From contig ML986706.1 of NCBI GenBank assembly GCA_010094045.1, forward strand, positions 1 to 64,000: a stretch of 64,000 nt of DNA, written 5' to 3'. Under the pieces are notes generated by a model. It did no database searches. It saw nothing but the letters and a program-made list of their open reading frames with translations, and was not told the origin of the DNA. Below, in pieces: positions 44,603-56,077 of this stretch. The DNA comes from Lojkania enalia. Taxonomy: Eukaryota; Ascomycota; Dothideomycetes; Pleosporales. The translations under genes and the position numbers were made by a program. Positions within the stretch are counted from its first letter, which is position 1. Every line of letters begins with the position of its first letter.

Positions 44603-45673
44603 CTACCTCGGATACGCATACTCCTTATTATCTTCAATAAGCCCAATGGAATCATCGACCAAACCCCTCAACGCCAACTGCCCTATCCCGAAGTCATGCC
44701 CACCACTAACCCCTCCAAACCTATTATTTCGTCCCCACTCCTCATCCTCATCCTCATCCTCAGAAGCCTCCTGCCCCCAGTCATCCTCCACCGGCCCCAG
44801 ATCATCATACAACACCTCATCCATCCATTCATCCTCCTCTAACATCGTATCCCTCCACACCGCCCTATCCACACCGCCCACCTCCCTCCACATCGCCTCC
44901 TGTCTCTCCCACACGCCCCCCCACCCGCTAGTATTCATAGCATGGAAACACCCCCAATTCGCCACCGTCCCACAAATCGAATACCAATGCTCTACGCGCC
45001 ATCGATACGGATCCAGCTCCCCCGGCTCCCCCGCCCCTTTCCACCGGAAATAGGCATTGCTGAAATGCCACATGCCCGTCTGGCTTCCCATGCAGCGGCT
45101 GAGATGCGCCAGGTGTCGCTCGGCGAACCGCCCCTCGTGCACCTCCTTGAAGATGATGCGTAGTAGGTACTTCTCAAATTTCACGGCGCCCAGGAAACTC
45201 GCGAGGAAACATGCAGATTTGATGTCCCACGTGCGCCAAGAGGGTAGCCGGAGGGGCGTGTAGTCAGGCAAAGGCTCCTTGTCCAGCGTGTAGAGCCATG
45301 TGGTGAAGATGTCCCAGGCCGGGATCGAGGTCACGGGCTCGCGGCCGGTGAATAGTATGGTTTGGAGGGTTGGCTGTTGTTTAAGGAGCGTGGCGCATTT
45401 CTTGCTAAAGGCTTTCAGCAGCTCCGCGTGGATAGAGTAGGAGTGTGTGTCGTTGATGACTACGGTTATACGGCGGGGGTTGCGGAGTGTGCTGCGTTGG
45501 ATTGTTCGTCAGATTTCATGGGTGCTGGGTGAGAGGGTAAGGGTGGGTTACCGTGGGTATTTTGAGGAGCGGATGGTGTAGTTTCCGGGGAGGCTTTGCG
45601 CGTGAACGGCATCCAGTTCGTGTTTGTCCCAGTCAAGGACCTTGACTGCGTAGCTGCAGTTTGCAAGCGCCAT
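44603..45673 (-). CDS. uncharacterised protein with acidic C-terminal region
   Basis: Two exons, 45673-45552 and 45491-44603, encode 336 residues. The 60-bp intron (GTAACC..CGCAG) joins RSSKYP to RTLRNPRRITVVIND. N-terminal sequence MALANCSYAVKVLDWDKHEL and the strand-like ITVVINDTHSYSIHAELL suggest a small alpha/beta fold. The central part is rich in Trp and aromatic residues (SWRTWDIKSACFLASFLGAV, MWHFSNAYFRWKG, WRVEHWYSICGTVANWGCFH). The C terminus has an acidic low-complexity stretch (ASEDEDEDEEWG). No signal peptide or membrane helix. I do not recognise the family. The consistent splice-restored frame over 1 kb supports a real gene. The 5' boundary is the first ATG after stops. Confidence 0.72.
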
Positions 45674-46361
45674 TGTTGAGCGGAGGAGTATTAGGCGAGT
45701 GCGCGAGTGTGAGAATTATGAGAGGGCAGATCTTGGGAGAAGGAGAGGGAGAAGCACGAGGGTCAAATACGGGCGCGTGTAGGAAGTCACAGATTGCCCC
45801 CGTCTTCCTCCCCGTGGTTTGCCCCATATTTCACGGGTAGAAACGTGGACGGTTGGGGAGGATGTGTGGGATCTGGGGATCGGAGTCGGGATCGAGAATC
45901 CTTTGGGATAGAATAGCGTTGCGCAATGGTGATTTCGGATGATGATGACTAACTTCGATGGGAAGGGTCTGGCAGGTATTATTTGACGATGTAATTTCTT
46001 CACATCATAAGGACGTATACTCATTTTTGTTAGTGTGGTACAATGGCGAGGAGTAGAGGACTCGAGAATGTGGTATATGAAAGGACAAGTGGGACTCATA
46101 AAGGCCACGATTCGATAAAGCAAAAGAGGAAATTGGGCTCCTTCAAACGATGAGGTATCATTTATACAAGCATACGTGTACAAAGCTCAATACAGGCCTA
46201 ACCGCAAGAAAGGCGACGTAGTCCATCCGTCCCTTCCTCTCTACATTGCAATCGCCTCCTCCTCATATATACTCATTCGTACCATCATTAACGCCGTTTC
46301 ATGCAATATAGAATATAGATCGCAGATATTCCAATAGTTTAAACCAGACAAAAGGAAGTGA
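45674..46361. other. intergenic region between two minus-strand genes
   Basis: About 690 bp: promoter of the unknown gene and the 3' region of HRD3. No other gene supported. Confidence 0.55.
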
Positions 46362-49083
46362 TCAATGACCGACCGCACCTGCCGCCCAATTCATGAATTC
46401 AGGATCTTCTGGTCGGGGAAACATTCCTCTATCCTCTTGTGGCAGTTGCGGTTGCGGTTGCGGCTGATCTGGTGGCTGTTGTTGTGGCGCACCAGGAGCT
46501 GGGGCTTGACCGGGCTGTTGCTGCAGCTGTTGTCTTCGTCGCTCTTCGTCTTGTCTCCGCTGCCTCTGATTGCGGTAGTAGAGAAGGAAAGCGAGCGCAC
46601 CAGTCAATGCGACAATAGCCAACGATTCCAAAATATCAGAGTCAATGTCGTCTAGCCCGTAATCGCTCTCACCTCCAGACATGTGGGTATCATCGTAGTC
46701 ATCTGGCTCGAGATCGTCCCAAGCGGCAATTTCGGCTTCGAGGAAAGCGGCAATCCATTCGGAGAATGTCCAGTCCTTTTTGACCACTACAAGCCGTATT
46801 AGCCGCCTTTATTCATGTTGATTTAGTTTCACTTACCTGGCTCATCCTGAATGGATTTGATCTTCCCATGAGTGATATCGTTCCACCAGCTTCGAAACCT
46901 GAGCTTATACAGGGCTAACAAAACTGGTAGATAGGCCTCGCGCGGATTAGTCTCTAGAGCTTGATCGTAATATCTTTTCGCGAGATGGTAATCTTGTTCA
47001 ATACCGATCCCGTTCTCATGCATCCAGCCTAGATTCCACATAGCCTGCGCACTTTGCAAAGTCTCTGCGGCTGCTTGATAGCAGGCTGCAGCCTTTTCTT
47101 CATTTGAAGATGTGCCGAGGCCCCCCAGATAGTAGTCTCCAAGCTTCACCATTGAATCGACATTCTTTTGCTCAGCAGAACGAGTCCAGTAAATTAAAGC
47201 CATCATCGCATCGCCAGCCAATGATGCCTTCTTCCTTATGAATGGTATGATTGAGCTCAGGGTGAATCGAGGCTTGGCTTGGTCGAGCAGGTAGGCCACA
47301 TTTGCTTGTCCGACTTCAAGGCCTTGCTCCGCGGCCATCATGTAGCGAACGAGAGCAGTCTCAAGGTCACCGTTAGCATAGGCCTCGTTAGCCTCCGGGA
47401 ATGAAGTCGAGATTATTTCTGCCTTCTCGGCCACAATCTTGTAGTAATTGGATGCGATGCTGCAAGATTTGTCGCGTCCAACTCCGTGGTGGGCGAGTTC
47501 GGCCAGATAGTAATATGCCTCGAGATGACCATAACGTGCCGCAATCTCGAAGTACTTGATAGCCGTAGTGACATCCCCTTGATCGAGAAACAAGGCCCCG
47601 AGTCTAACCTGGGCAACGGCAAGGTCTTGGTCCGCAGCTGCACCAAAAAGTTCTGCTGCTCTAACCGGATCTTTCGGTACGCCGAGTCCATTTAAGTACA
47701 TTATCCCCAGAGAATATTGAGATAATGCATCCCCAATTTCTATGCCACGTTTGAACCATGTCTGTGCAATAGTGAAGCTTTGGGGCATGCCTTCTCCACG
47801 GAGAAACATGCGGCCTAGATACCCGGCTGCTTTAGCAGCAAGTTTCTCAGTGAGCTTGGATACATTGGGCTTGACTTTCCCCTCCTTTGTCCAGTACATG
47901 CGAGCGAGCTCTAAGAAGCGTTTCTTTGCAGCTGGCAAGTCTCGTTTGGATGATCTTGCCCCATCGTAGTTCAGCTTCGCCAGATTAAAGCTAGCTCTCG
48001 GGTCACCCTTTCTTGCTTGCAGATCCATGAATTCAACCACATCATCCAGGGATGAGAACGAATCGGAATGTATGTTTCCCTGTTTGGCGTTCGGTCCGGC
48101 GCTGCTCGCGCTCGCTCCTTCGCCATATACGCCACCCTCCTCATCAGCGATCCGATAAGATTCCTTGATCATAGAATGTCCACCAGGCGGCCCCGACCGC
48201 ATATATGCTATTGCCTTATCCGCGACACTCTTGTAGTAGTAGACGGATTCGTCGCAATTCCGAGGAGCCGCAATGCCGGCCGAATGTCGGTAAGCGACCG
48301 TCATTTCTGAGCGAATGTCGCCGGCTTCTGCTGCCAGTGTATGGTACAGCATAGCCTTCGCTTGGTCGGGTTTGACGGCTCCGCCGATTCCCGTGGCGTA
48401 CATGAATCCAACCATATGTTGTGCCGATGCATTCCCGTTCAGAGTCGCAAGTTCGTGATATCTCCTAAATGCCTCGGAATAATTCCTAGGATGCGTGAAG
48501 TTGCCATAGAAGTTCATCTCCGCCAGCATAAAGATTGCGTCCGGACTTTTCTCCGCCGCTGCGTCTTCTAGCAGCTTGACGGCTTGCGAGAGTGGCTGGC
48601 TGAGCTTCTTCGGTTGCGGATTCGAGGTGAGGAGTTCTGGCTGCGGCGGCCCATTCATAAAAAGGAGGAAGAAGAGCTCCTTGGCATAGTACGCGCTAGC
48701 TCCGAGCACGCCAGATTTCTTGCTGAAATTCCACCATGGAGGCGATACCGGCCTAGTTTTGTGGAGGAGGGCGGTAGCTTCGTTAACGGCTAATATCGCT
48801 GTGCAAAGATTAGCTCCCAGACGATGAGACTCTCCATTGCAATTCCCACCTGCGCTTCCGTCATTGTGTGCTGTTGTCCCCCAACTCTCCCCTGAGATTG
48901 GACCTCGTCCCAACGGCTTCTGTTTCGAATTTACACGTTCGTTGGAGCCGGCCTTGGCTGAAGACAGAGCGAAGAATAACGAGAGTATTACTGCGGATCA
49001 CAAGTCAGTCCAGATCAACTCCGCCGCACAGGACAAGACGAACCAAAGAGAAACGGCATCCGCCGCTGTAATCGTGGCTTCAT
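46362..49083 (-). CDS. HRD3: HRD3/SEL1L-like ER-associated degradation component
   Basis: Three exons (49083-49044, 48990-46837, 46786-46362) give about 872 residues. The spliced N terminus MKPRLQRRMPFLF-VILSLFFALSSAKA is a convincing signal peptide, which supports the tiny first exon despite its weak GTTCGT donor; CTGAC near the acceptor fits a branch site. SEL1 repeats follow (for example AQHMVGFMYATGIGG, SQYSLGIMYLNGLGVPKDP and AMWNLGWMHENGIGIEQDY), and then one membrane segment (ESLAIVALTGALAFLLYY). The cytosolic tail is Gln/Pro-rich. This is the layout of Hrd3/SEL1L, the lumenal adaptor that stabilises the Hrd1 ubiquitin ligase and hands over misfolded glycoproteins. The 50-bp last intron joins DEPG to VKKDWTFSEWI. 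Divergent from the MFS gene. Confidence 0.88.
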
Positions 49084-49619
49084 CGCGGTGGTGGTCCGAC
49101 TGTTAGAGAAGCCGAAAGAAATACGGTCATGTCGACATATTAGAAGAGAAGTGGCATGGTGCGCGACTTCGTTGTTGAAATGGCACGAGTGAGACTGTAT
49201 TGATGGAAGATGCCACTTTGTTAACATTCATTAAGCTCGGGGCAACAGCCAAGCCCGCGCCTGAGTCTGGCCAATCACGCCTCTTCGGCTGGCAGCTGTC
49301 ACACGACGTCACTGCGAACTCAGGTGGATTGCTATGAACAAGTATTTTAATACATCCAATCCCGCTCCCAATCTATCACCAGAGAAATCTTACATCGGCT
49401 ACATGCCTTTCATTGTCATACTATAGACTCGGTCGTGCGCGCATTTAGTTTCCTCGCGGACTAAAACGCGGAGGAAGTTGCCGCATTTGTAATCACCTAC
49501 GACAAGGGATATGCTCATCAACATGATCATAGTATTCCATCTCTCCGCACTTCTTTTTCTATTCCAAACATTTTCCCCATCCGTTTCACATCGAATCAAT
49601 TTCCCTCACTGCCCTTGAC
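49084..49619. other. divergent promoter region of HRD3 and the MFS gene
   Basis: About 540 bp. Short frames only; no named element identified. Confidence 0.55.
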
Positions 49620-51545
49620 ATGGTAGACGCCAATGGGTTGTCGGAGCGCGCTCCACTCCTACGTCGTGCTTCCACTTCTGCAAGTGTATCCTCAGCATCG
49701 AAATCAATACGAAGTTCAGCAGACGCAGAAACAAGTAGAGAAGAAAATGCTCCCGTGGCTATATCGAGAGCTAGAGGTGCTCTAATTGTAGGCTCAATTG
49801 GACTGCTCATCTTCCTCCAAGGTACATTCGTTCCATCCGATGTTTTTGTAATTTATTCAAAGTCAACGTTTCCCTCCGTTCCGCAAACGATCTATTTCAG
49901 GCCAAAATGCTCAAGATGATCAATTGAATTCTACTGCTCTTCTGCATTACGATCAACGCGAAGTCACCCGCTCACACACAAATATAGCAACCAATATCTC
50001 CATCCTTACGACAACGCAGTCTGCCATTGCTGCCGATCTAAATGCGTTTGAGAAAGCAACATGGTTGACTTCGTCCTACCTAATAGCAATGTCATCCCTC
50101 GGCCCTCTGATGGGGCGCCTTTGCCAGCTTTTTAGCGCACGCCTATGCTTGGTCTCGGCCACGGTCATCATCTCTCTGGGAACAGTCCTCACCTCTACGT
50201 CTAATTCGTTCGAGCAATTTATGGTTGGGCGTGCATTTACTGGTGCAGGTGCAGCGGGCGTCCTCATTGTTTCCAGTATCATTGTGATCCAAATGGCTAG
50301 TGCGAAACACCGAGGCCTATATATCGGCCTCGTCAATTCAGGGATGACAGTCGGCGTCTCGCTTGGGGCAGTTATTGCTGGCGCTCTAGAGCCGAAGCTC
50401 GGATGGGTATGTAATGTGGCCTTCTATAGTGCAATGTTTTCTAAATGATGTCGCAGAAACCTCTATTCGGAATACAAGCCCCTCTCAGCCTCCTAGCAGG
50501 CCTCGGTATATTAGTCGGTATACCTGCGGATTTCACAACGAGAAACGAAGTCTACAAGGTGCTTTCGCTCCGCCAAAAGCTCGTTCGCATCGACTATTCT
50601 GGCATCGTGCTTTTGATTCTTACAATTCTGCTGTTTCTACTGGGTCTTTCAGGTCCTCGCGTTCTCCCGTTACCGCTTATCTTATCTGCCTTCGCCCTTC
50701 CAATATTCGTACTGAACGAGATATATATTGCCAAAGACCCCGTGCTTCCAGTCAGCGTACTAAAGTCCCGCGGCACGCTCCTCACTTGCCTAGCCACTGT
50801 TGGCTTCATGATGGCCCGGTGGGCAGTGCTCTTCTACACGCCTGTCTACGCGTTGGCTGTGCGAGGCTGGAGCCCCGCTGTTGCCGGATCGATCCTCATT
50901 CCAACCAACGCCGGCTTTGCCAGCGGAGGCCTACTCGCAGGAATCTTCCACATCCGCCGAAACGGCAGCTTCTACATACCAACACTGCTCGCTATGTCCC
51001 TGTTTCCCGTGACGCTGTTAGCCATTGCGTTGATCACGACGGCGGAGAGCTCTTCAGCACTATATATAGTCATGGTCTTCCTCAATGGGCTCCTTACCGG
51101 AGCATCGCTGAACTACGCACTCGTGCACGTTCTCCACCTTACCCTATCAGAGGTTCACCCCATCGTCCTGTCCCTACTAGCAACGTTCCGTGGCTTTGCC
51201 GGGAGCTTTGGATCAGCGATCGGTGGTGGGTTATTCGCGCGTGTGTTGCACAAGAGCCTGATCGATGGATATAGAAATGCCGGGCTCAAAGACCACGACG
51301 ATCTCATCAGAAGATTGCTAGGCAGTCCGGCGCTAGTGAGGAGTCTGAGTGGAAAGGAGAGAGAAATAGCTATTGGCGCTTATGAGAGTGGATTGAGAAC
51401 TCTTTTCTTAGCCGGCGTGGGTTTAGCCATCATTGTGGCCTTTGTCCAGGCTGGAACTGGATGGAAAGAGCCTGTCAAGGAGGTGGAAGAGATAGAGGCC
51501 GAAGAGGATGTTGAGGGCGAGGAAGGCTTGTTCGCCGCATCTTAG
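49620..51545 (+). CDS. MFS transporter, DHA2/vacuolar basic amino acid (VBA)-type
   Basis: Three exons (49620-49821, 49988-50406, 50457-51545) encode 569 residues. The cytosolic N terminus has ERAPLLRR, an acidic di-leucine signal like those that route VBA-type proteins to the vacuole by AP-3. Membrane helices carry MFS marks: LTTTQSAIAADLNAFEKATW with TSSYLIAMSSLGPLMGRL (motif A region), GRAFTGAGAAGVLIVSS, and GLVNSGMTVGVSLGAVIAGA (motif C-like). The C terminus is acidic. Splicing at 49821/49988 yields FLQ-ATNISILTTTQ, which fits the family; an earlier acceptor near 49900 would insert about 28 odd polar residues. The second intron joins KLGW to KPLFGIQAP. Substrate (basic amino acids or a drug) is inferred only at family level. 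Confidence 0.85.
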
Positions 51546-52266
51546 CAGAAATGGTTCGTATATAGATCTGTATATATCCCAAGTAGCGCAAGGCTGATAT
51601 TCGAATAGACATATTCAGAGCCCCTATATTCTCTAGGGGAGAGTTGACGGCCAATGTATCTGGAGTCCAAATGAATTCTCTGCCTTCACCTGTAGGGTGC
51701 GTGGTGGCTGAGACATCTCCGGTGGAAAATGCCACCACTCAAGCGGTGAAGGTGAGGTGCTGCCGCCACCCGTTGCTCGTGTAGACAGCTCACAAGTTCG
51801 ATAGCCTCCCGTCTCGATTTGCTGGTCTCTCCTCGGTAGCGCGTTTGTTTATCTCGGTGCGTCGCTACTGGCGTGATTTGACGTGAAAGTGGCAGCCGCG
51901 TCGCGCACCTCACCCACAACATAAATAGCAGTCGCCGCCCACTTCCCCCCTCTTTCCTCTCCACCTCCTCACTCCACATCCTCGAGGCCATCGTCCACCG
52001 TATCCCCTCTCCTTAAACTGCGTTATCGCTCTTTCGTTGCGAGACGCTATATCTTAGCTGTATAATTGTAAGTCTTCCTCTTCAGTGTTCTTTCACCTAC
52101 AAGGTGTCATCCATGCCTGTACAAGGCAAATGGCCATGAGGCTAGGACGCACACGTTCCCAGACGCGGTGCAGTGTGCGTCATTCCTGTCCAACCTTCTT
52201 TTCTGACGTGTTCCAGTTTTTCTCACCGCATTCTAGCACAGTTTTGCGCCATCGCAGCTTCTCAAA
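51546..52266. other. intergenic region, long leader of the zinc-knuckle gene
   Basis: About 720 bp. CATAAATA near 51921 may be TATA-like. GTAAGT at about 52069 and several CAG/TAG sites before the start codon could mark a leader intron; not resolved. Confidence 0.45.
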
Positions 52267-53472
52267 ATGCCGCGCTATGCTGTTATGCCTTCTTTGGCTC
52301 TGCCAGCCAACCCGTACCCTCGCCCCAAGGATACGGTCCCGACCTATACCGAGTGCGAGGTTTGCGACCGCACCGTCATGACCAAGGACTGGAATGCGCA
52401 CAAGAACTCCAAGAAACATCGCCAGCTCGAAGAGAAGGAGCGCGACAAGGAAAGCTCGCCCACCATTAGATTTCAGCCTGAGTTCGGCGGCTTCGGCGGT
52501 GATGGTGGCGTTGGGAATACTGACTGGAACTCCGGAGCTTTCGGCAATGGTGGCTTCGAGAATGGAGCTTTTGAGAATAGCACCAGCGGTAATACCGGCT
52601 TCGACAGCGGCTGGGGCTCCAGCTCTGGCTTCGATACTAGCTTCGATACTGGCATTGACGGTTTCGGCGATGGCGGCCCTGTTGGAAGCAACACGGGCGA
52701 CAAGAAGTTCGGGGGAGTTGGCCGGCGTAACCATCCAAAGTCTAGTGGAGGTGGGCGCGGTGCTTGCTTCGGCTGTGGCGAAGTCGGGTAAGTAATAGCA
52801 GAAGTTCCGCGACGTCTTTTCTCATGGACCTGCTAAAAATTGAATAGACATAGTAGGGCGGACTGTCCCAATCCTCGTCAAGGTGGAGGCGACCGTGCTT
52901 GTTTCAATTGCGGAGAAGTCGGCCACAGCAAGCGTGACTGTCTCAACCCACGTCAAGACAGCGGCGGGAACTCTGGCTCTAGCAGCCAATGCTTCAACTG
53001 CTACGGATACGGCCATCGTAAGAATGAATGTCCCAACGAACGGGTCATGAAGTGTCGCAACTGCGACGAGACTGGTCACGAGAGTCGCGACTGCCCAAAG
53101 CCCAAGGACTGGAGTCGAGTCCAGTGCCGTAACTGCAAGCAGATGGGCCACACAGTCAAGCGCTGCTCTGAACCCGTTGTTGAGGAGACTGGAGGCAATA
53201 GTTGGGGAGATGGTGGAGCTGTCACCCAGGTTGCTGGCGACTGGGACTCTGCTGGCGGTGGTGGAGCTGTTCAAGAGTCTGGAGACTGGAATGCTACTAC
53301 AGAGGCTACCGGCGACTGGGCTGATGCCCCTGTAGCCGGCAACAACTTCGACAGCGGTAGCTTCGCGAGCGACGACCTCGGTAGTGACAACTTCGGCAAC
53401 AATTTCGGTACAGCCGGCGACAGTACAGACAACCAATGGGGTGATGCCGGAGCAAACAATGTCACATGGTAA
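52267..53472 (+). CDS. zinc-knuckle nucleic-acid-binding protein (Gis2/Byr3/CNBP-like) with an N-terminal C2H2 finger
   Basis: Two exons, 52267-52787 and 52848-53472, encode 381 residues. A C2H2-type finger (CEVCDRTVMTKDWNAHKNSKKH, shown as separate ligands Cys-x2-Cys...His-x5-His) lies at about 30-51. A Gly/Asn/Phe-rich disordered stretch follows. Five CCHC knuckles come next: ACFGCGEVGHSRADC, ACFNCGEVGHSKRDC, QCFNCYGYGHRKNEC, KCRNCDETGHESRDC and QCRNCKQMGHTVKRC. The tail has repeated GDW motifs. CCHC arrays of this kind bind single-stranded RNA/DNA, as in yeast Gis2 (mRNA and P-bodies) and CNBP. The 60-bp intron splits the first knuckle, and splicing restores GEVG-HSRADC. The C2H2 plus long linker is extra relative to Gis2, so the exact role is unclear. 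Confidence 0.87.
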
Positions 53473-54166
53473 ACCTTTCTACCGGAAATAACAAGATATG
53501 ACGAAGTTAGCACTGCTGTGACAGAAACTTTCAAAAGCAAATGGGATATACCAAATGGGTGGGGGAGTTTGGCCCTTGATCCTATATGAAGTTCGTATGA
53601 ACTTCTATTGTTGATCGGTCTAAGGTCAGAAATGCACTGGGTTGAATAAGTGGCTATAGTGAGGGATCTTTTATCCATCTCCATGAGCCAATACATGAAT
53701 TGGGTGTTATAATATGTGTTCCGAACACTGTGATGGCTTGTGACTTTGGGGGGAGTACCTGTGTAACCAAAGCTTCGTTCTGCCCCCGTATCAGGGGACA
53801 TGATATAAGGATAGAGCTACCCTTTAATCCCTTAATAGCTTCTCAAGTGTTATGTGGGCGATGGAATGTCTATATTCGACTACCATTCACATATAGGAAT
53901 GCAAACATTCTCCTTTCGCCTAGAATGCCCATGCAGCCCATCAAGGAATATTTTGAAAAGCTTCCATCACCAATCCCAGCACTCTAGCAATGTTTTACAT
54001 GTCTCGCATTTCTCGAGGTGCGCGACCTCGCATGTAATTTGACATCCCTTTGAGGGCGAGCCCATTCCACACCTTTCCCCTTGCTTGGCTCACATATAGA
54101 GACGACGCGCCCACGATTGCTAGTTGCTGTTCTTTCTGTAAGCTCTTCCTATTGTTACTGCTTACC
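53473..54166. other. intergenic region
   Basis: About 690 bp between two plus-strand genes. A 95-codon frame at 53700-53987 is unconvincing. No repeat or RNA gene seen. Confidence 0.5.
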
Positions 54167-56077
54167 ATGGCGCCCTGCACTGGAGCGACTCTCCGCCATG
54201 TGCTTCCGATTTTAGCTGCTTGTTCTCTTGCGTCTGCGGCGGCCCTACCTCATCCTGACACCCATCGAGGGCTTACCCATGCCATTCTTTCCCTCGGAGT
54301 CCCGCCTAAAGTACGTGATATCATTCCAACAGTATCGAGTGACGATGACGGCACTATGAGAGCGTTGTCAGTAGGCGGCGAAGACGACGAAGATTCCGGC
54401 CCCTTGGCCTTTATAGACAGCATCTTCAAAACGCTGGCGACCGAGGCCTGGGAGTTTCTAAGGAGCTTGTATCCTGGAGACGATTCAGAGGGCGACAGTG
54501 CGAGTGGGGAGCGGGAGATGGGAATTCCTGTTGCTACGGAGATGATGACAAGCCCAACGACCACGGTTTTTGGGGACAGTTCGGAAATGGTTGTGGTGGG
54601 ACTGACGACGGTGGTGGGAACGCCTTATACCACTGTTCTGGTCATTCCCACACCGGCTTTTCTGTTTTCATCGTCATCGTCGTCGACTTCTGAAGCGTTG
54701 TTGACGACTACCACTCCAGATGCGAGCATCCCGGAATCAATCATCTCTAAAATCTCGAAGTTGCCAATTAGCGGTTCGATCTCCTCCATGCCTACATTCT
54801 CTATCCTGCCGTATCCTCCCTTGTCATCAGGCCATTGGGTCAACACTACAAGCTCGGTGATGCGGACGGGTAGCAGAGTCGTGCGGCCGTTCCCGACCGC
54901 CGTTTTGACAGTGAAGCAGAACTATACCACGGTCGGAACCATTGGATGGCCGACCGCCATATCCTCATCAACAAACGGCACCATAACGCTCAAGCAGACG
55001 TCGACGTTGCTGATTACAAAAATCGTGACGCCAATCCTAGGGACTGGGATAGGGGCAATAGGAACGGGGCCATCCAACACACCACCTGCATTAACGACCA
55101 CGGCCCGCTGGCAAAATAGCTCCATCGCTGTGCTGACATCCCTACCCAGCACCGCGACGGGAACGGGGACAAGCTCCTTCTCATCACTCCCAAGCGGGTA
55201 CATCTCTACGCGGAACCAAACTAGCAGAACCATATCCACCATCCCAGGGCTTCCGTCGTCCGCCTCCCTATCCTTCACCCTAATAACCACAATCTCGAAC
55301 CTCGAGTCCTTCCCCATCATCACGCCCTCGCCCACCCCCATCTTCACTAACACTACAAGCACATCAGTCGCACAACCCACGGGATCATTAATACCCTTCA
55401 CCGGCCGCGGCACCCTCGCAAAACTCTGCTCCCTATCCAACATCTCCACAATCACATTACCACTCCTCTCCCTCTTCTACGGCCCCACGTCGAACCCTGT
55501 TCTGACACCGTTGCCGGGCTGCTTCCCTCAAACTGCATCCCTTCCATCACTATCGTCCACCAGCCCGCCCTCATCATCTGGCCCCATGCTCAACTGCACC
55601 CTCCTCGGCACCGAAATATCAACCTGCCAGTCCCACGGCCACCACATCCTGCTTACCCTGCGCGCCAGCCCCGCCACTCTCGTTGCCGGCAACACGCTCT
55701 ACGGCTCGCCCGGCAGCAGTGACTTACCCTTCGGCCCCTACTTCCCGCCTACAAATACCTGGGACGATGCAAGCGATAGCACAAGTGTGAACGTCGAAAG
55801 GAATCCGCCCCCAAACCTCTTCGATTCCGAGCACTCACCCGCCGAACTCGCGCTCGAATTGTTCGCAATATTTGGCGCGGCGCTGCCGCCACCGCAGAGG
55901 GGGTATGAAAATGATAGGCCACTAGGCCCCGGCGTCGTGCTCGACGGCTTCGATGTGCAGATCCCGCGCGAATGGAAGGGTACGTGGCAAGGGGACCGGT
56001 TCCTGGAGCTGGCAGGGAGGTTGAGGGGGTTAGGGGGCATGTTTGGCGGGGGGGAGGTGTTGGTTGGATGGGTGTGA
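54167..56077 (+). CDS. Ser/Thr-rich secreted protein with degenerate class III chitinase (GH18)-like C terminus
   Basis: Single exon, 636 residues from the ATG at 54167. RHVLPILAACSLASAAALP is a signal peptide. An acidic part (about 60-125) is followed by about 350 residues rich in Ser, Thr and Pro, likely O-glycosylated and wall-associated. The last 150 residues match GH18 strands: TCQSHGHHILLTLRAS (compare the CQ..GKKVLLSLGG pattern), LYGSPGSSD, ELALELFAIFG and LGPGVVLDGFDVQIP. The active site DGxDxDxE reads DGFDVQIP (about 594-601), so the central Asp and the catalytic Glu are gone, and the domain stops soon after. A glycan-binding or structural role is inferred. Sequence before 54167 in this frame starts at a TTG, so it is not the start. 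A missed 3' exon is possible. Confidence 0.68.
   Translation: MAPCTGATLRHVLPILAACSLASAAALPHPDTHRGLTHAILSLGVPPKVRDIIPTVSSDDDGTMRALSVGGEDDEDSGPLAFIDSIFKTLATEAWEFLRSLYPGDDSEGDSASGEREMGIPVATEMMTSPTTTVFGDSSEMVVVGLTTVVGTPYTTVLVIPTPAFLFSSSSSSTSEALLTTTTPDASIPESIISKISKLPISGSISSMPTFSILPYPPLSSGHWVNTTSSVMRTGSRVVRPFPTAVLTVKQNYTTVGTIGWPTAISSSTNGTITLKQTSTLLITKIVTPILGTGIGAIGTGPSNTPPALTTTARWQNSSIAVLTSLPSTATGTGTSSFSSLPSGYISTRNQTSRTISTIPGLPSSASLSFTLITTISNLESFPIITPSPTPIFTNTTSTSVAQPTGSLIPFTGRGTLAKLCSLSNISTITLPLLSLFYGPTSNPVLTPLPGCFPQTASLPSLSSTSPPSSSGPMLNCTLLGTEISTCQSHGHHILLTLRASPATLVAGNTLYGSPGSSDLPFGPYFPPTNTWDDASDSTSVNVERNPPPNLFDSEHSPAELALELFAIFGAALPPPQRGYENDRPLGPGVVLDGFDVQIPREWKGTWQGDRFLELAGRLRGLGGMFGGGEVLVGWV

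Noticed and set aside
50414..51274. 286-codon plus-strand frame inside the MFS gene
   Set aside because: Shifted frame of the MFS third exon; Arg/Pro/His-rich composition typical of a shadow frame.
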